Assembly (NCBI GenBank): GCA_028279375.1
Contig: JANQNW010000015.1
Span: 248,001-312,000, forward strand
Direction of reading: 5' to 3'
Length of the DNA stretch: 64,000 bases
DNA from: Phycisphaerales bacterium
Lineage (GTDB): Bacteria > Planctomycetota > Phycisphaerae > Phycisphaerales > UBA1924
Both the position numbers and the translations under genes were made by a program. The notes beneath the pieces are model-generated. The model saw nothing but the letters and a program-made list of their open reading frames with translations. It had not been told where the DNA came from and searched no databases. This document shows, in pieces, positions 8,689 to 16,523 of the stretch (within the stretch, counting starts at the first letter, position 1; each line of letters opens with the position of its first letter).

Positions 8689-9732
8689 TTAGGTCGAGGA
8701 TCCGAATCGGTGGGCGTCCAGACCGAGGAACTCGAGAGCTGCTCCCGAGAGCAAGCGTCGCTTGCGTTCGTCGGAGAAGTCGTCCATGGAGTCGATCAGC
8801 GCCGCCGGCTCCAACTCGCCGAGTGGGAACGGATAGTCCGTCCCCAGAGCGACGCGCTGGTCGCCGAAGAGCTCGACGACCATCCGAAGCGCTGCCGCAT
8901 CGTGGACGAGCGAATCCACCCAGAGTCGCGCCGGCTGGTCAGCGGACCGCGCCAGATAGGCCCTTGGATTGACGTCATTGTCGATAGCGACCAGATCCGG
9001 ACGGACACTGAAGCCGTGCTCGATGCGCCCGATCGTCCCGGGGAACGATCCACCACCATGCGCGAAGCAGATGCGCAGGTTCGGCAATCGCTCAAGCACG
9101 CCGCCGAAGATGACGCTGCACATCGCCCGCGCCGTCTCGGCGGGCATGCCCACCAGCCACGGCAGCCAGTACTTCGGCATGTGCTCCTTGCCCATCATGT
9201 CCCAGGGATGCACGAAGACCGCAGCGCCAAGATCGGCCGCCGCCTCGAAGACCGCGAAGACCTCCGGCGCATCCAGATTCCAGTCATTGATGTGACTGCC
9301 GATCTCCACGCCTGCGAGACCGAGCTCCTTCACGCAGCGCTCGAGTTCTCTAGTCGCCAGATCCGGCGCCTGCATGGGAATCGTGCCCAGCCCGACAAAT
9401 CGATCCGGAAACACCTGCGCGATTGAGGCGATGTGATCGTTGAGCAGGCGCGAGAGCGTCAGTGTGTCCTCCGGCTTCGCCCAGTAACCGAACATCACGG
9501 GAACCGTCGACAGCACCTGCACATGCACGCCGTCGTGATCACAGTCATCCAGGCGCGCCCTTGGATCCCAGCAATTGTGCTGGATCTCGCGAAAGAACTT
9601 CCCGTCGCACATCATCTTCGCGCAGCACGGCTTGTGATGCTCGAGATTGATCCAGCCCCCGTAGCCGAACTTCTCGCGCAGATTCGGCCAGTCCTCAGGG
9701 AGGATGTGTGTGTGGACGTCGATCTTCAACAT
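8689..9732 (-). CDS. nbaD: 2-Amino-3-carboxymuconate-6-semialdehyde decarboxylase (ACMSD)
   Basis: Zinc-dependent amidohydrolase-fold decarboxylase. It turns 2-amino-3-carboxymuconate semialdehyde into 2-aminomuconate semialdehyde and so steers carbon away from quinolinate/NAD synthesis toward degradation. The 347-residue protein has the metal motif DVHTHILP (H7, H9), a mid-protein histidine in [14 protein letters not shown], the histidine in [10 protein letters not shown] and the conserved aspartate in [11 protein letters not shown]. The stretch [12 protein letters not shown] is ACMSD-like. It follows the HAAO gene by 7 bp, matching substrate flow. Confidence 0.94.
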   Translation of the reverse strand: MLKIDVHTHILPEDWPNLREKFGYGGWINLEHHKPCCAKMMCDGKFFREIQHNCWDPRARLDDCDHDGVHVQVLSTVPVMFGYWAKPEDTLTLSRLLNDHIASIAQVFPDRFVGLGTIPMQAPDLATRELERCVKELGLAGVEIGSHINDWNLDAPEVFAVFEAAADLGAAVFVHPWDMMGKEHMPKYWLPWLVGMPAETARAMCSVIFGGVLERLPNLRICFAHGGGSFPGTIGRIEHGFSVRPDLVAIDNDVNPRAYLARSADQPARLWVDSLVHDAAALRMVVELFGDQRVALGTDYPFPLGELEPAALIDSMDDFSDERKRRLLSGAALEFLGLDAHRFGSST

Positions 9733-9739
9733 GGTGTCT

Positions 9740-10291
9740 TCAGCCGCCGGCGTCGTGAAGAGAGAAAGCGCCGGCGCGTTCGATGACTGAGCCGCAGGCC
9801 TTGCATGTGCGCCGCTCGACAGGCCCCTCCCAGAAGTCCTTCATGATGACGGCGAGGTCTTCATCGATCTTCTTCAGCTTCCACTTCGCTTCGTACACGA
9901 GTTCATCGCACTCTTCGCAGTACCAGCGAAGACCGTCGTCTTCTTCGCCGCGAGGAAACTCGACGATCAGGCCGATCGTATCCGCCGGGCGCTGCGGGCG
10001 ATGGGGGACCCATCGGGGAAGCAGGTACATCTCGCCCTCGCGAATGATGACGTCCTTTGGCGGGCTGTCGTCGAGCGGACGAATGCGCACCGCGATATCG
10101 CCCTTGAGCTGATAGAAGAGCTCCTCGGTCGGGTTGACGTGATAGTCGTTGCGCGTGTTGGGACCACCTGAGACGAAGACGATCACGTCCTCGGCTTCAG
10201 TGCACAACTGCTTGTTCGAGACCGGAGGCTTGAGATGCTCCTTGTTGTCCTCGATCCACTGATGAAGGTTGAAGGGCGTGTTGGGCTGCAT
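9740..10291 (-). CDS. nbaC: 3-Hydroxyanthranilate 3,4-dioxygenase
   Basis: Ring-cleaving Fe(II) cupin dioxygenase forming 2-amino-3-carboxymuconate semialdehyde. The catalytic iron ligands are H51, E57 and H97 ([18 protein letters not shown] and WVPHRPQRP). The C-terminus adds the rubredoxin-like second iron site of bacterial enzymes: C125/C128 (CEEC) and C163/C166 (CKAC). Length is 183 residues. The ATG at 10289-10291 follows GGAG at good spacing; an in-frame ATG at 10366 would add an unrelated N-terminus. First gene of the kynurenine operon, transcribed from the promoter at 10366-10394. Confidence 0.96.
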   Translation of the reverse strand: MQPNTPFNLHQWIEDNKEHLKPPVSNKQLCTEAEDVIVFVSGGPNTRNDYHVNPTEELFYQLKGDIAVRIRPLDDSPPKDVIIREGEMYLLPRWVPHRPQRPADTIGLIVEFPRGEEDDGLRWYCEECDELVYEAKWKLKKIDEDLAVIMKDFWEGPVERRTCKACGSVIERAGAFSLHDAGG

Positions 10292-10365
10292 CGGTCGATC
10301 TCCGTGCAAGCGCCGGCCTGGGGCGTCACATGCGCCGCACGCCATTGCGGAGGTGCTCGCCCGCA

Positions 10366-10394
10366 ATTACACACCTCGGGCCCGAGGCCCGCAA
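10366..10394 (-). promoter_or_regulatory. Predicted promoter and operator of the kynurenine operon
   Basis: On the minus strand, TTGCGG (10389-10394) and TGTAAT (10366-10371) are separated by exactly 17 bp. The -10 matches TATAAT at five of six places, the -35 at three of six. The spacer holds the perfect 14-bp palindrome CCTCGGGCCCGAGG (10374-10387), placed where a bound repressor would block RNA polymerase. The start codon of the first gene is about 70 bases downstream. Promoter and operator are inferred from sequence only. Confidence 0.5.
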
Positions 10395-10422
10395 GGCGCC
10401 TTCTCGAAGAGAACGAGGGGAT

Positions 10423-10902
10423 TTACGCGGCGTCCTCGAGACGCGTCCGCACCGGTGTCTCGGGGGCGGCCTTCGCCTTGAAGCCGTCGATCTTCTCGAG
10501 CGACCACGCCAGCAGATCACGCCACGTCACGAGCCCTCGCAGGTCTGAGGAAATAGCGCTGACGACGGGCAGGCAGCCGACGCCCTTGCTGAGCATGAGG
10601 CGGGCCGCATCGTCGATGTCGCAACCCTCATCCACGCAGATGGGCTCCCTCGACATGATCTGATGGATCTTCTTCCGGAGCGTCCGCTCGTCCTGGGTGC
10701 GCGCCGCGAGGGGCTTGCCGACGAAGGGGCTCAGCTCCGACATGATGTCGCGGTCGCTGACGACACCGACGACCCGACGCCCGTCGAGAACCACCAGATG
10801 ATGGAATCCGCGCTCCGCGAGGAGACGGCGGGCGTCCTTCAGGGTGCGGTCCATCCCGATGGTCGTCACCGGGCGTGTCATGATGGATTCGATCCGGTTC
10901 AA
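10423..10902 (-). CDS. CBS-domain pair protein
   Basis: A 159-residue stand-alone Bateman module: CBS1 (IMTRPVTTIGMDRTLKDARR to GVVSDRDIM) and CBS2 (IMSREPICVDEGCDIDDAAR to LRGLVTWRDLLAW). Such modules bind adenosine nucleotides and often act as energy or ligand sensors. The best start is TTG at 10900-10902, because GAGG lies seven bases upstream; an ATG at 10879-10881 (MTRPV) or one at 10965 are alternatives. It is on the same strand as, and 131 bp before, the kynurenine operon, which has its own promoter in that gap. Partner unknown. Confidence 0.88.
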   Translation of the reverse strand: MNRIESIMTRPVTTIGMDRTLKDARRLLAERGFHHLVVLDGRRVVGVVSDRDIMSELSPFVGKPLAARTQDERTLRKKIHQIMSREPICVDEGCDIDDAARLMLSKGVGCLPVVSAISSDLRGLVTWRDLLAWSLEKIDGFKAKAAPETPVRTRLEDAA

Positions 10903-11211
10903 GGTTTGTCCTCGCGGGGTCCTGTATCTGTATCGGCCTAATCCGGGCGTTCGTATAGAGCGCACCCGGGGCCCGCTCCGGAGAGACAGGCGCAGAATCG
11001 TCGATGTACGCGCAGAACGTCGCAGGAGTGGGCAACGTCCGCCCGGTTACCCGGATTTCGGGGTCCGAATGGGGGGAATCGCCGAACGACCAGCAGGGGG
11101 AGGCGTACGAGGGGGGAGTCAGGCCTCCCGGGCGTCTCTACTGCGTCAGGGCCGGTGGCGAACCCGTAAAGTAGAACGACGACCAGGGAGGTCGGGACAC
11201 CCGGAACACCG
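10903..11211. other. Intergenic region between divergent CBS and sigma-factor genes
   Basis: About 310 bases with no convincing open frame or RNA gene. It must hold the promoters of the CBS gene (minus) and the ECF sigma gene (plus). I could not pick a -35/-10 pair with confidence. The stretch GAACCCGTAAAGTAGAAC near 11160 resembles an ECF-type -35 (GAAC) but lacks a clear matching -10. Confidence 0.4.
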
Positions 11212-11865
11212 ATGGGGGCACAGAGGATTCCAAGACCGGCGTCACAGCAGGCTTCGTACCGACTCGTGGACGATCGCACGGACGAGCGTCTCGTCGCTGA
11301 CCACTTGGCCGGCGATGGGACGGCCTTCCGGATCCTCGTGGAGCGCTATCACGACGAGCTGATGCGGTTCCTGATCAGATTCATGGGGAATCGGGCGGCC
11401 GCGGAGGACGTCTTTCAGGACGCGTTCCTGCAGGTCCATAACTCCGCTGAGGTGTTCGACACCAATCGCAGATTCAAGCCGTGGCTTTTTACAATTGCCG
11501 CGAACAAAGGGCGGGACCTTCATCGTAAGAACGCCAGGCGCCCAACGCTCGATCTCTCGGCCTCGGTCGGGGGGGATGGCGAGGGGCAGACCTATGTGGA
11601 TCTGATGGAGGTGGATGTGCCGGCGCCTTCCGCCGCGCTCGATGAGGCGGAGCAGGACCAGCATGTGCAGGAGGTCGTGGACTCACTGCCCGAGCACTAT
11701 CGGGAGATTCTCCTGCTCGCCTACTTCCAGAAGCTCAGTTACCAGCAGACTGCAGACCTGCTGGAGATTCCCCTCGGGACCGTGAAGTCCCGGCTGCACT
11801 CGGCGGTGGCGATGTTCGCCAAGCGCTGGAAGGCCCAGTCGGAGTCGGATTCCGGCGACGCCTGA
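11212..11865 (+). CDS. ECF-family RNA polymerase sigma factor
   Basis: A 217-residue extracytoplasmic-function sigma factor. Region 2 is seen as RILVERYHDELMRFLIRFMG followed by AAEDVFQDAFLQVH and FKPWLFTIAANKGRDLHRK. Region 4 is VVDSLPEHYREILLLAYFQ with the helix-turn-helix YQQTADLLEIPLGTVKSRLH. A polar linker separates the two. It directs polymerase to a small regulon, which may include its own operon. The next gene downstream (82 bp) codes for a membrane protein in the place normally held by an anti-sigma factor. Confidence 0.94.
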   Translation: MGAQRIPRPASQQASYRLVDDRTDERLVADHLAGDGTAFRILVERYHDELMRFLIRFMGNRAAAEDVFQDAFLQVHNSAEVFDTNRRFKPWLFTIAANKGRDLHRKNARRPTLDLSASVGGDGEGQTYVDLMEVDVPAPSAALDEAEQDQHVQEVVDSLPEHYREILLLAYFQKLSYQQTADLLEIPLGTVKSRLHSAVAMFAKRWKAQSESDSGDA

Positions 11866-11947
11866 AGAGTCAACCTGAGTTATGGGTCCGGAGGACCCAG
11901 CAACTACTCGCCTGGTCACAACACCCGGTGACTTCGTGTGAAGGCGC

Positions 11948-13210
11948 ATGTCAGACGACCCGCAGATTCCAGTTCACCTGACGCCCGAAGACGCTGAGGC
12001 GCTCGACGCGCTCTTCGAGGCGAATTTCGATCCGGACGCCGTTCCCTCATTCCACAAGGCGAGGGCACGGCGCCTGGCGATGATTCTCGGCCTCCTCGAC
12101 GGACCGACGGACGCCTCATTGGCCGATCATCGCGGCGCGCTTGTCGACGTCACACTCGCTCGCGCCGCACGCGCTCATGCCAGATACGCCCGAAGCCACG
12201 GCCAACTGCCGACTTCGGGCGTTGTTGTTGAATCAAGACTCTCAGACGCCGACACGCAGACGCTTGATGCCCTCGTGGACGCGGGCTGGAGTTTCGACAA
12301 GCTCGACGGCGTGGACACACAGCGAGCGGAAGCGCTGAGACGCCTCTTCGGCGCCCTCGATGCTGCCGACTCAATCGTCTTCTCCGATGTCGAACGGCGC
12401 TCGCTCGTCGAGCGCACGATGCGGACGATTCGTCGCGGCAGCCTTTCGGTTCGCTCGATGGCGACCGGCGCCGGGCTCGAGTCGGTCGGCAGGGGAGGCG
12501 GATTCCGCATGTGGGATGTCGTCTCGATGGCCGCGATGATCCTCATCGGGTTCTTCGTCATCTGGCCGATGGCCGAGGCCTCTCGCGAGCGATCCAACCG
12601 CCTCGCTTGCCAAGTCAACCTGCAGAATGCGGGATTCGGCATCTCCTCGTACGCCGCGGACCACAAGGGCATGCTGCCGCACGTCAGGGACGAGCAGACG
12701 CGGCGCACCCCGACGATGCGCGTCTGGTGGAAGGTCGGGGATCCTGAGGGCTCCCACTCGGCGAATCTCTTCGTGCTCGTGCGATATGGCTATCTCCGCC
12801 TCTCCGACCTCGCCTGCGCCGGCAATCCGTCGTCGCCCACGAACCTCGATCTCGGACGGCATCGCGACTGGCGCAATCCGGACGAGGTTTCCTACAGCTA
12901 TCAGCTCTTCGGCCCGCGCGTCCCGACACTTCGCGGCGCCGGACGCCTCATCGTCCTGACCGACCGATCCCCTGTGATCCAGCGGGCCCGAAGGGGCGAG
13001 CGCTTCGATCCCGAGGCTTCCTCACTGAATCACAAGGGCCACGGCCAGTGGGCCCTCCACACCGACGGCGCCGTTGAATGGCTCGAGACCCCGGTGCTCG
13101 CCAACGGCGACAACATCTGGCTGCCGCACTCCAAAACCGGCGTCGAGCACGCCCATCTGACGGGTGATGAGCGGCCAGATCATGAACACGATGTCTTCGT
13201 CGGTCCCTGA
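11948..13210 (+). CDS. Putative membrane anti-sigma-like protein with pseudopilin-type C-terminal part
   Basis: A 420-residue protein in three parts. The cytoplasmic N-terminus has two similar helical units (residues about 11-51 and 98-138), both built as L-x-x-x-D-x-x-x-LDAL followed by an Arg-rich helix ending in LLD/ALD. One transmembrane helix follows (about 188-208, VVSMAAMILIGFFVIWPMAEA). After it comes a pseudopilin/DUF1559-like stretch (RSNRLACQVNLQNAGFGISS, then YAADHKGMLPH) and a C-terminal part with HKGHGQWALHTDGAVEWLE. No prepilin peptidase site precedes the helix. Position after the sigma gene suggests it holds the sigma factor at the membrane; this is inference. Confidence 0.75.
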   Translation: MSDDPQIPVHLTPEDAEALDALFEANFDPDAVPSFHKARARRLAMILGLLDGPTDASLADHRGALVDVTLARAARAHARYARSHGQLPTSGVVVESRLSDADTQTLDALVDAGWSFDKLDGVDTQRAEALRRLFGALDAADSIVFSDVERRSLVERTMRTIRRGSLSVRSMATGAGLESVGRGGGFRMWDVVSMAAMILIGFFVIWPMAEASRERSNRLACQVNLQNAGFGISSYAADHKGMLPHVRDEQTRRTPTMRVWWKVGDPEGSHSANLFVLVRYGYLRLSDLACAGNPSSPTNLDLGRHRDWRNPDEVSYSYQLFGPRVPTLRGAGRLIVLTDRSPVIQRARRGERFDPEASSLNHKGHGQWALHTDGAVEWLETPVLANGDNIWLPHSKTGVEHAHLTGDERPDHEHDVFVGP

Positions 13211-13232
13211 CCGGCGTTCACAGACCCCATCA

Positions 13233-13277
13233 GGGCGGGATTGACTCCCACACGCCATCTCCTCCCAATCCCGCCCA
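13233..13277. repeat. Perfect 11-bp inverted repeat upstream of rpmI
   Basis: GGGCGGGATTG (13233-13243) pairs perfectly with CAATCCCGCCC (13267-13277) across a 23-base loop. No T-run follows, so it is not a standard terminator. It lies just after the pseudopilin gene and directly before a second hairpin with a T-run, in the long leader of rpmI-rplT. Confidence 0.7.
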
Positions 13278-13285
13278 CCCAACCA

Positions 13286-13330
13286 GGACCGGCGTCTGAC
13301 CCATCCGGGGGACGTCGGTCCTGTTTTTTC
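13286..13330 (+). terminator. Rho-independent terminator or attenuator before rpmI
   Basis: AGGACCGGCGTC (13286-13297) pairs with GACGTCGGTCCT (13312-13323) over 12 positions with one G-T wobble. It is followed by G and six T residues (13325-13330). It lies 76 bases after the pseudopilin stop and about 100 bases before rpmI. It may simply end the sigma operon, or act as an attenuator if the ribosomal-protein transcript starts upstream of it. Confidence 0.8.
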
Positions 13331-13432
13331 GATTGGGGCGTCTGTTGCGGCGGAAGGGCCTTCTGAGTACATTTCCCCGTTCCCATCCGGCCGGTTGAAG
13401 AGCGGTCCGGGGGGTCTGTGGAGCATTCTGTC

Positions 13433-13729
13433 ATGCCGAAGAACAAGGGCCATAAGGGCACCCTGAAGAGAATCCGCATCACCAAGACCGGCAAGGTGCG
13501 CATGAAGCGCGCCGGTTCGGGCCACTTCAAGTCATCGAAGTCGCCGGATCGCCTTCGCCGTCTTCGCGGCACGACGAGCGCCTCGGACTCCGAGACCAAG
13601 CGTCTCGAGCGTCTGCTGCATCGTCGCCTTCGCGGCGCCACGCAGCCCCGCGCGACCCTTCGGCGCAGTCCCTCTCCCGAGCAGCGGGCTGCGATGAAGG
13701 AAGCGAAGAAGGCCGAGCAGGCCTCGTAA
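13433..13729 (+). CDS. rpmI: 50S ribosomal protein bL35, with extended C-terminus
   Basis: The start MPKNKGHKGTLKRIRITKTG and the following KVRMKRAGSGHFKSSKSPDR are typical of bL35 of the large ribosomal subunit. At 98 residues it is clearly longer than the usual 64-66; the extra C-terminal part is Arg/Lys-rich and ends in AAMKEAKKAEQAS. GGAG precedes the ATG at 13433 by nine bases. An in-frame ATG at 13418 would add five residues and is less likely. rplT follows 134 bp downstream; infC, the usual first gene of this cluster, is not here. Confidence 0.93.
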   Translation: MPKNKGHKGTLKRIRITKTGKVRMKRAGSGHFKSSKSPDRLRRLRGTTSASDSETKRLERLLHRRLRGATQPRATLRRSPSPEQRAAMKEAKKAEQAS

Positions 13730-13863
13730 GAGCTGACATACGCCCGCCTGCGTCCTCCTCGAGCGCAGGCGACGAGAGGTGTTGATCGAGGGCCAGAGCT
13801 GTCGTCCGGGATCGAAGTCGATTCACGCCTGAATCGCCCCGTCCGACGCAAGGAGTTTCAGAC

Positions 13864-14241
13864 ATGCCTCGTGTACGCAAGGGCGCCGCTCGCAAGCGCG
13901 CGCACAACCGAGTCCTCCGCGAAGCCCGCGGGTACTTCGGCACCAAGTCACGTCATTTCCAGCAGGCCAAGGTCGCGCTGACGCGCGCCGGGCAGTTCGC
14001 CTATCGCGATCGTCGCAATCGCAAGCGCGACATGCGAGCTCTCTGGATCACGCGCATCACCGCCGCCTGCCGCATGCGTGGCACGCGTTACTCGCTCTTC
14101 ATGAATGGTCTGAAGCTCGCCGGCGTGACGCTGAATCGCAAGATGCTCAGCCAGATCGCCATCGACGACCCTGCAGGCTTCGACGCACTCGTCGAGATCG
14201 CCGTCAAGCACACGACGGCGACGCCCGCCAAGGCCGCCTGA
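13864..14241 (+). CDS. rplT: 50S ribosomal protein bL20
   Basis: A 125-residue bL20 with the family start MPRVRKGAARKRAHNRVLRE, then RGYFGTKSRHFQQA, YRDRRNRKRDMRALWITRIT and LSQIAIDDPAGFDALVE. It binds 23S rRNA early in large-subunit assembly and in other bacteria represses its own rpmI-rplT mRNA. AGGAG stands nine bases before the ATG. It ends at a strong terminator (14267-14295). Confidence 0.98.
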   Translation: MPRVRKGAARKRAHNRVLREARGYFGTKSRHFQQAKVALTRAGQFAYRDRRNRKRDMRALWITRITAACRMRGTRYSLFMNGLKLAGVTLNRKMLSQIAIDDPAGFDALVEIAVKHTTATPAKAA

Positions 14242-14266
14242 GGCAGGCACATCCTGAACACTGAAG

Positions 14267-14295
14267 CCGCGATCCTTCCGGGGATCGCGGTTTTT
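14267..14295 (+). terminator. Rho-independent terminator after rplT
   Basis: CCGCGATCC (14267-14275) pairs perfectly with GGATCGCGG (14282-14290) over a six-base loop, followed by five T residues (14291-14295). It ends the rpmI-rplT transcript and separates it from the convergent gene that ends at 14306. Confidence 0.92.
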
Positions 14296-14305
14296 CATTG
14301 GAATA

Positions 14306-15331
14306 TCAGCTGTCTCGACGCGCGCTAAAGATGCGCGATGGCCGCGCCGACGCCGCGATGCGCCGAGTGCGGCGCTCCGGAAGCTGCGGCGACTCCCAGA
14401 GGCAGGCGCAACCCATCTGTTCGATGGCGTCGAGGATCGCCTCCGTCGTCTGCCAGATGTAGCGGAAACCGGGCTTGAGATCGGCGCGAGCAGTGCGCAG
14501 CAGCGGCCGCGCCTCGGCGTTCATGGCGCGTGTGCGCCGGATGAGCGGGCGCATCGCGCGAATAAAGGGCACGCGCGCCTGTGGCTCCCCGCGCCTGTCG
14601 AGCATCGATCGCAGGTCGGCCGCGTCGAATCCCGTGTCCTGCACCGGCAGCGGACTGCGCCGTCTTATCTCGACATCCGATCGAAGTCCCTGCCAGCGCA
14701 GCGTCAGGAGATGCGCCGAGAGGAGCAGCTCTGCCATGGCCCGCGCATCGCGTTCGGCAGCGCGCTCGCGATGCACACCGTCGCGTTTCAGCGCGATGCG
14801 GCAGAGCGGGCGCGCCATCATGATCGTGCGCTCGCGAAGCTCCGCCCATGTGTCGATGCGTGGGGCTCGGTAGTCGATCTCGAAGCAGTCCATGAGCTGA
14901 TGCAGATCGACCATCGTCGCCAGGCCGCGCTCGACGAGGGACCCCAGCGCGACGAAGACGGGATGCGTGGGCAGCGCCGAACTGCCCGCCGGGGCCCGAC
15001 CGGCGCTCTGGCAGCGCTGGAGCTCCTTTCGCCAGCGTTCGAGTCGCTTCGGGGCGCTGGCGCCTGTGTGCTGGGCGCCGCTCTCCTCGAGGTCGTACGA
15101 CCAGGCGCAGAAGGCGATCAGGGTCGCAAGGTCGTCATGCTGGTGCGTCGAGACGAGTGATTCGAGCAGGGGGAGTCCCGGATACACCTTCGAGGCCAGC
15201 CTGCGACACGTCGCGCGGGCGTCGTCGAGGGTCGGCGCCGCCTCCTCGCTCGCCTGCTCATGCGATCCCAGCCGATCCAGCAACGAGACCTGAAGGACTC
15301 GTCGACCTCGGCTCTTCTCAGCGGCAGGCAT
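14306..15331 (-). CDS. HpnC-like squalene/phytoene synthase family protein with eroded catalytic motifs
   Basis: A 341-residue protein built like the trans-prenyl head-to-head synthases, closest in layout to HpnC of hopanoid synthesis: LATLIAFCAWSYDLEESG near residue 68, HPVFVALGSLVERG near 123, a DCFEIDYRAPRIDTWAELRE segment near 148, then the second motif region near 208. The Mg-diphosphate motifs are altered. The first DDxxD reads Y-D-L-E-E (79-83). The second, usually NxxQDxxxD, reads LRWQGLRSD (211-219), losing the Asn and first Asp. It may be inactive or use another chemistry. Divergent from ispH, an isoprenoid gene. ATG at 15329-15331 chosen because a longer frame would run into ispH. 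Confidence 0.7.
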   Translation of the reverse strand: MPAAEKSRGRRVLQVSLLDRLGSHEQASEEAAPTLDDARATCRRLASKVYPGLPLLESLVSTHQHDDLATLIAFCAWSYDLEESGAQHTGASAPKRLERWRKELQRCQSAGRAPAGSSALPTHPVFVALGSLVERGLATMVDLHQLMDCFEIDYRAPRIDTWAELRERTIMMARPLCRIALKRDGVHRERAAERDARAMAELLLSAHLLTLRWQGLRSDVEIRRRSPLPVQDTGFDAADLRSMLDRRGEPQARVPFIRAMRPLIRRTRAMNAEARPLLRTARADLKPGFRYIWQTTEAILDAIEQMGCACLWESPQLPERRTRRIAASARPSRIFSARRDS

Positions 15332-15463
15332 CAGGCTCGGACTCCGGACGAAGGCGTCGGAGCAGCGATCGGGCGAGCTCCGCTGCGCCGGGACTATGAT
15401 GGGGTGTTCGCCGTAAAGAGCGCTCAATCGCGGAGCGCGATCCACCTGCAATACCATCGACGA

Positions 15464-16510
15464 ATGCGGATTCTTCTCGCCAACCCCCGCGGCTTCTGCG
15501 CCGGCGTGCACATGGCCATCGACGTGGTGGACCAGTTGATCGACCTGCTTCCGGGCGAGCCGATCTACGTCTACCACGAGATCGTACACAACAAGCACGT
15601 CGTCGAGCGCTTCCAGCGCGCCAATGTCACGTTCGTCGAGGACATCGAAGAGACGCCCCATGGCGCCATCGTCGTCTTTTCGGCGCACGGCGTATCTCCA
15701 AAGGTGCGCGATGCCGCGGATCAGCGCAACCTCATCGCAGTGGACGCTTCATGCCCGCTTGTGCTGAAGGTGCACGCCGAGGCCATCCGCTATGCGAAGC
15801 AAGGGCTCCAGATCCTGCTCATCGGGCACCGGAATCACCAGGAGGTCATCGGCACGCAGGGCGAGGCGCCGGAGGCGATCCAGGTCGTCGAGTCCCCGGA
15901 GGACATACCCAACCTCGAGATCCGTGATCCCGAGAAGCTCGTCTACCTCACGCAGACGACGCTCAGCACGGATGACGCCGACGTGATCATCCGCGCGCTC
16001 GAGGATGCCTTCCCGAATATGAAGGCCCCGCCCAGTGACGACATCTGCTACGCGACAACGAACCGGCAGCATGCCGTTCGCACGCTCGCGCCGGAGTGCG
16101 ATCTCGTCCTCGTCGTCGGCTCGCAGAACTCGTCGAACTCGGTTCGTCTGACGGAGATCGCTCGCAACGTCGGCGTCGAGGCGCGCCTGCTCGATGACGT
16201 CAGCGAGATGAAGGCGGAGTGGTTCCCGACCGGCGAAGAGACGATCCTGCTGACGGCCGGCGCGTCGGCGCCGGAGCACCTGGTGGCAGAGATCTGCCGC
16301 CGGCTGGTTGATGAGTTCGGCGCGACCATCGAGCAGCGCTCGATCGTGGACGAGGACATAGATTTTGGGCTGCCTGCGTCGCTGAAGAGGATCATGCTCG
16401 AGCGCGGCGTCGATCCGGCTGAGCGGCGCATCCGATTCACGAAGCCGACGATCACGATGGAGGAGTACGGAGCGCAACCTGTCACGATCGGCCAGACAGA
16501 CGCCGAGTAG
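15464..16510 (+). CDS. ispH: 4-Hydroxy-3-methylbut-2-enyl diphosphate reductase
   Basis: Last enzyme of the MEP pathway, reducing HMBPP to IPP and DMAPP with a 4Fe-4S cluster. The N-terminus MRILLANPRGFCAGVHMAID is diagnostic. The three cluster cysteines are C12, C97 (DASCPLV) and C195 (DDICYATTNRQ). Length 348 residues is typical for the longer group. QNSSNSVRLTEIA matches the substrate-binding SNS loop. rlmN follows 13 bp later. The internal ATG at 15464 is used because everything before it is unrelated. Confidence 0.98.
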   Translation: MRILLANPRGFCAGVHMAIDVVDQLIDLLPGEPIYVYHEIVHNKHVVERFQRANVTFVEDIEETPHGAIVVFSAHGVSPKVRDAADQRNLIAVDASCPLVLKVHAEAIRYAKQGLQILLIGHRNHQEVIGTQGEAPEAIQVVESPEDIPNLEIRDPEKLVYLTQTTLSTDDADVIIRALEDAFPNMKAPPSDDICYATTNRQHAVRTLAPECDLVLVVGSQNSSNSVRLTEIARNVGVEARLLDDVSEMKAEWFPTGEETILLTAGASAPEHLVAEICRRLVDEFGATIEQRSIVDEDIDFGLPASLKRIMLERGVDPAERRIRFTKPTITMEEYGAQPVTIGQTDAE

Positions 16511-16523
16511 ACTCTCCTCTTCC

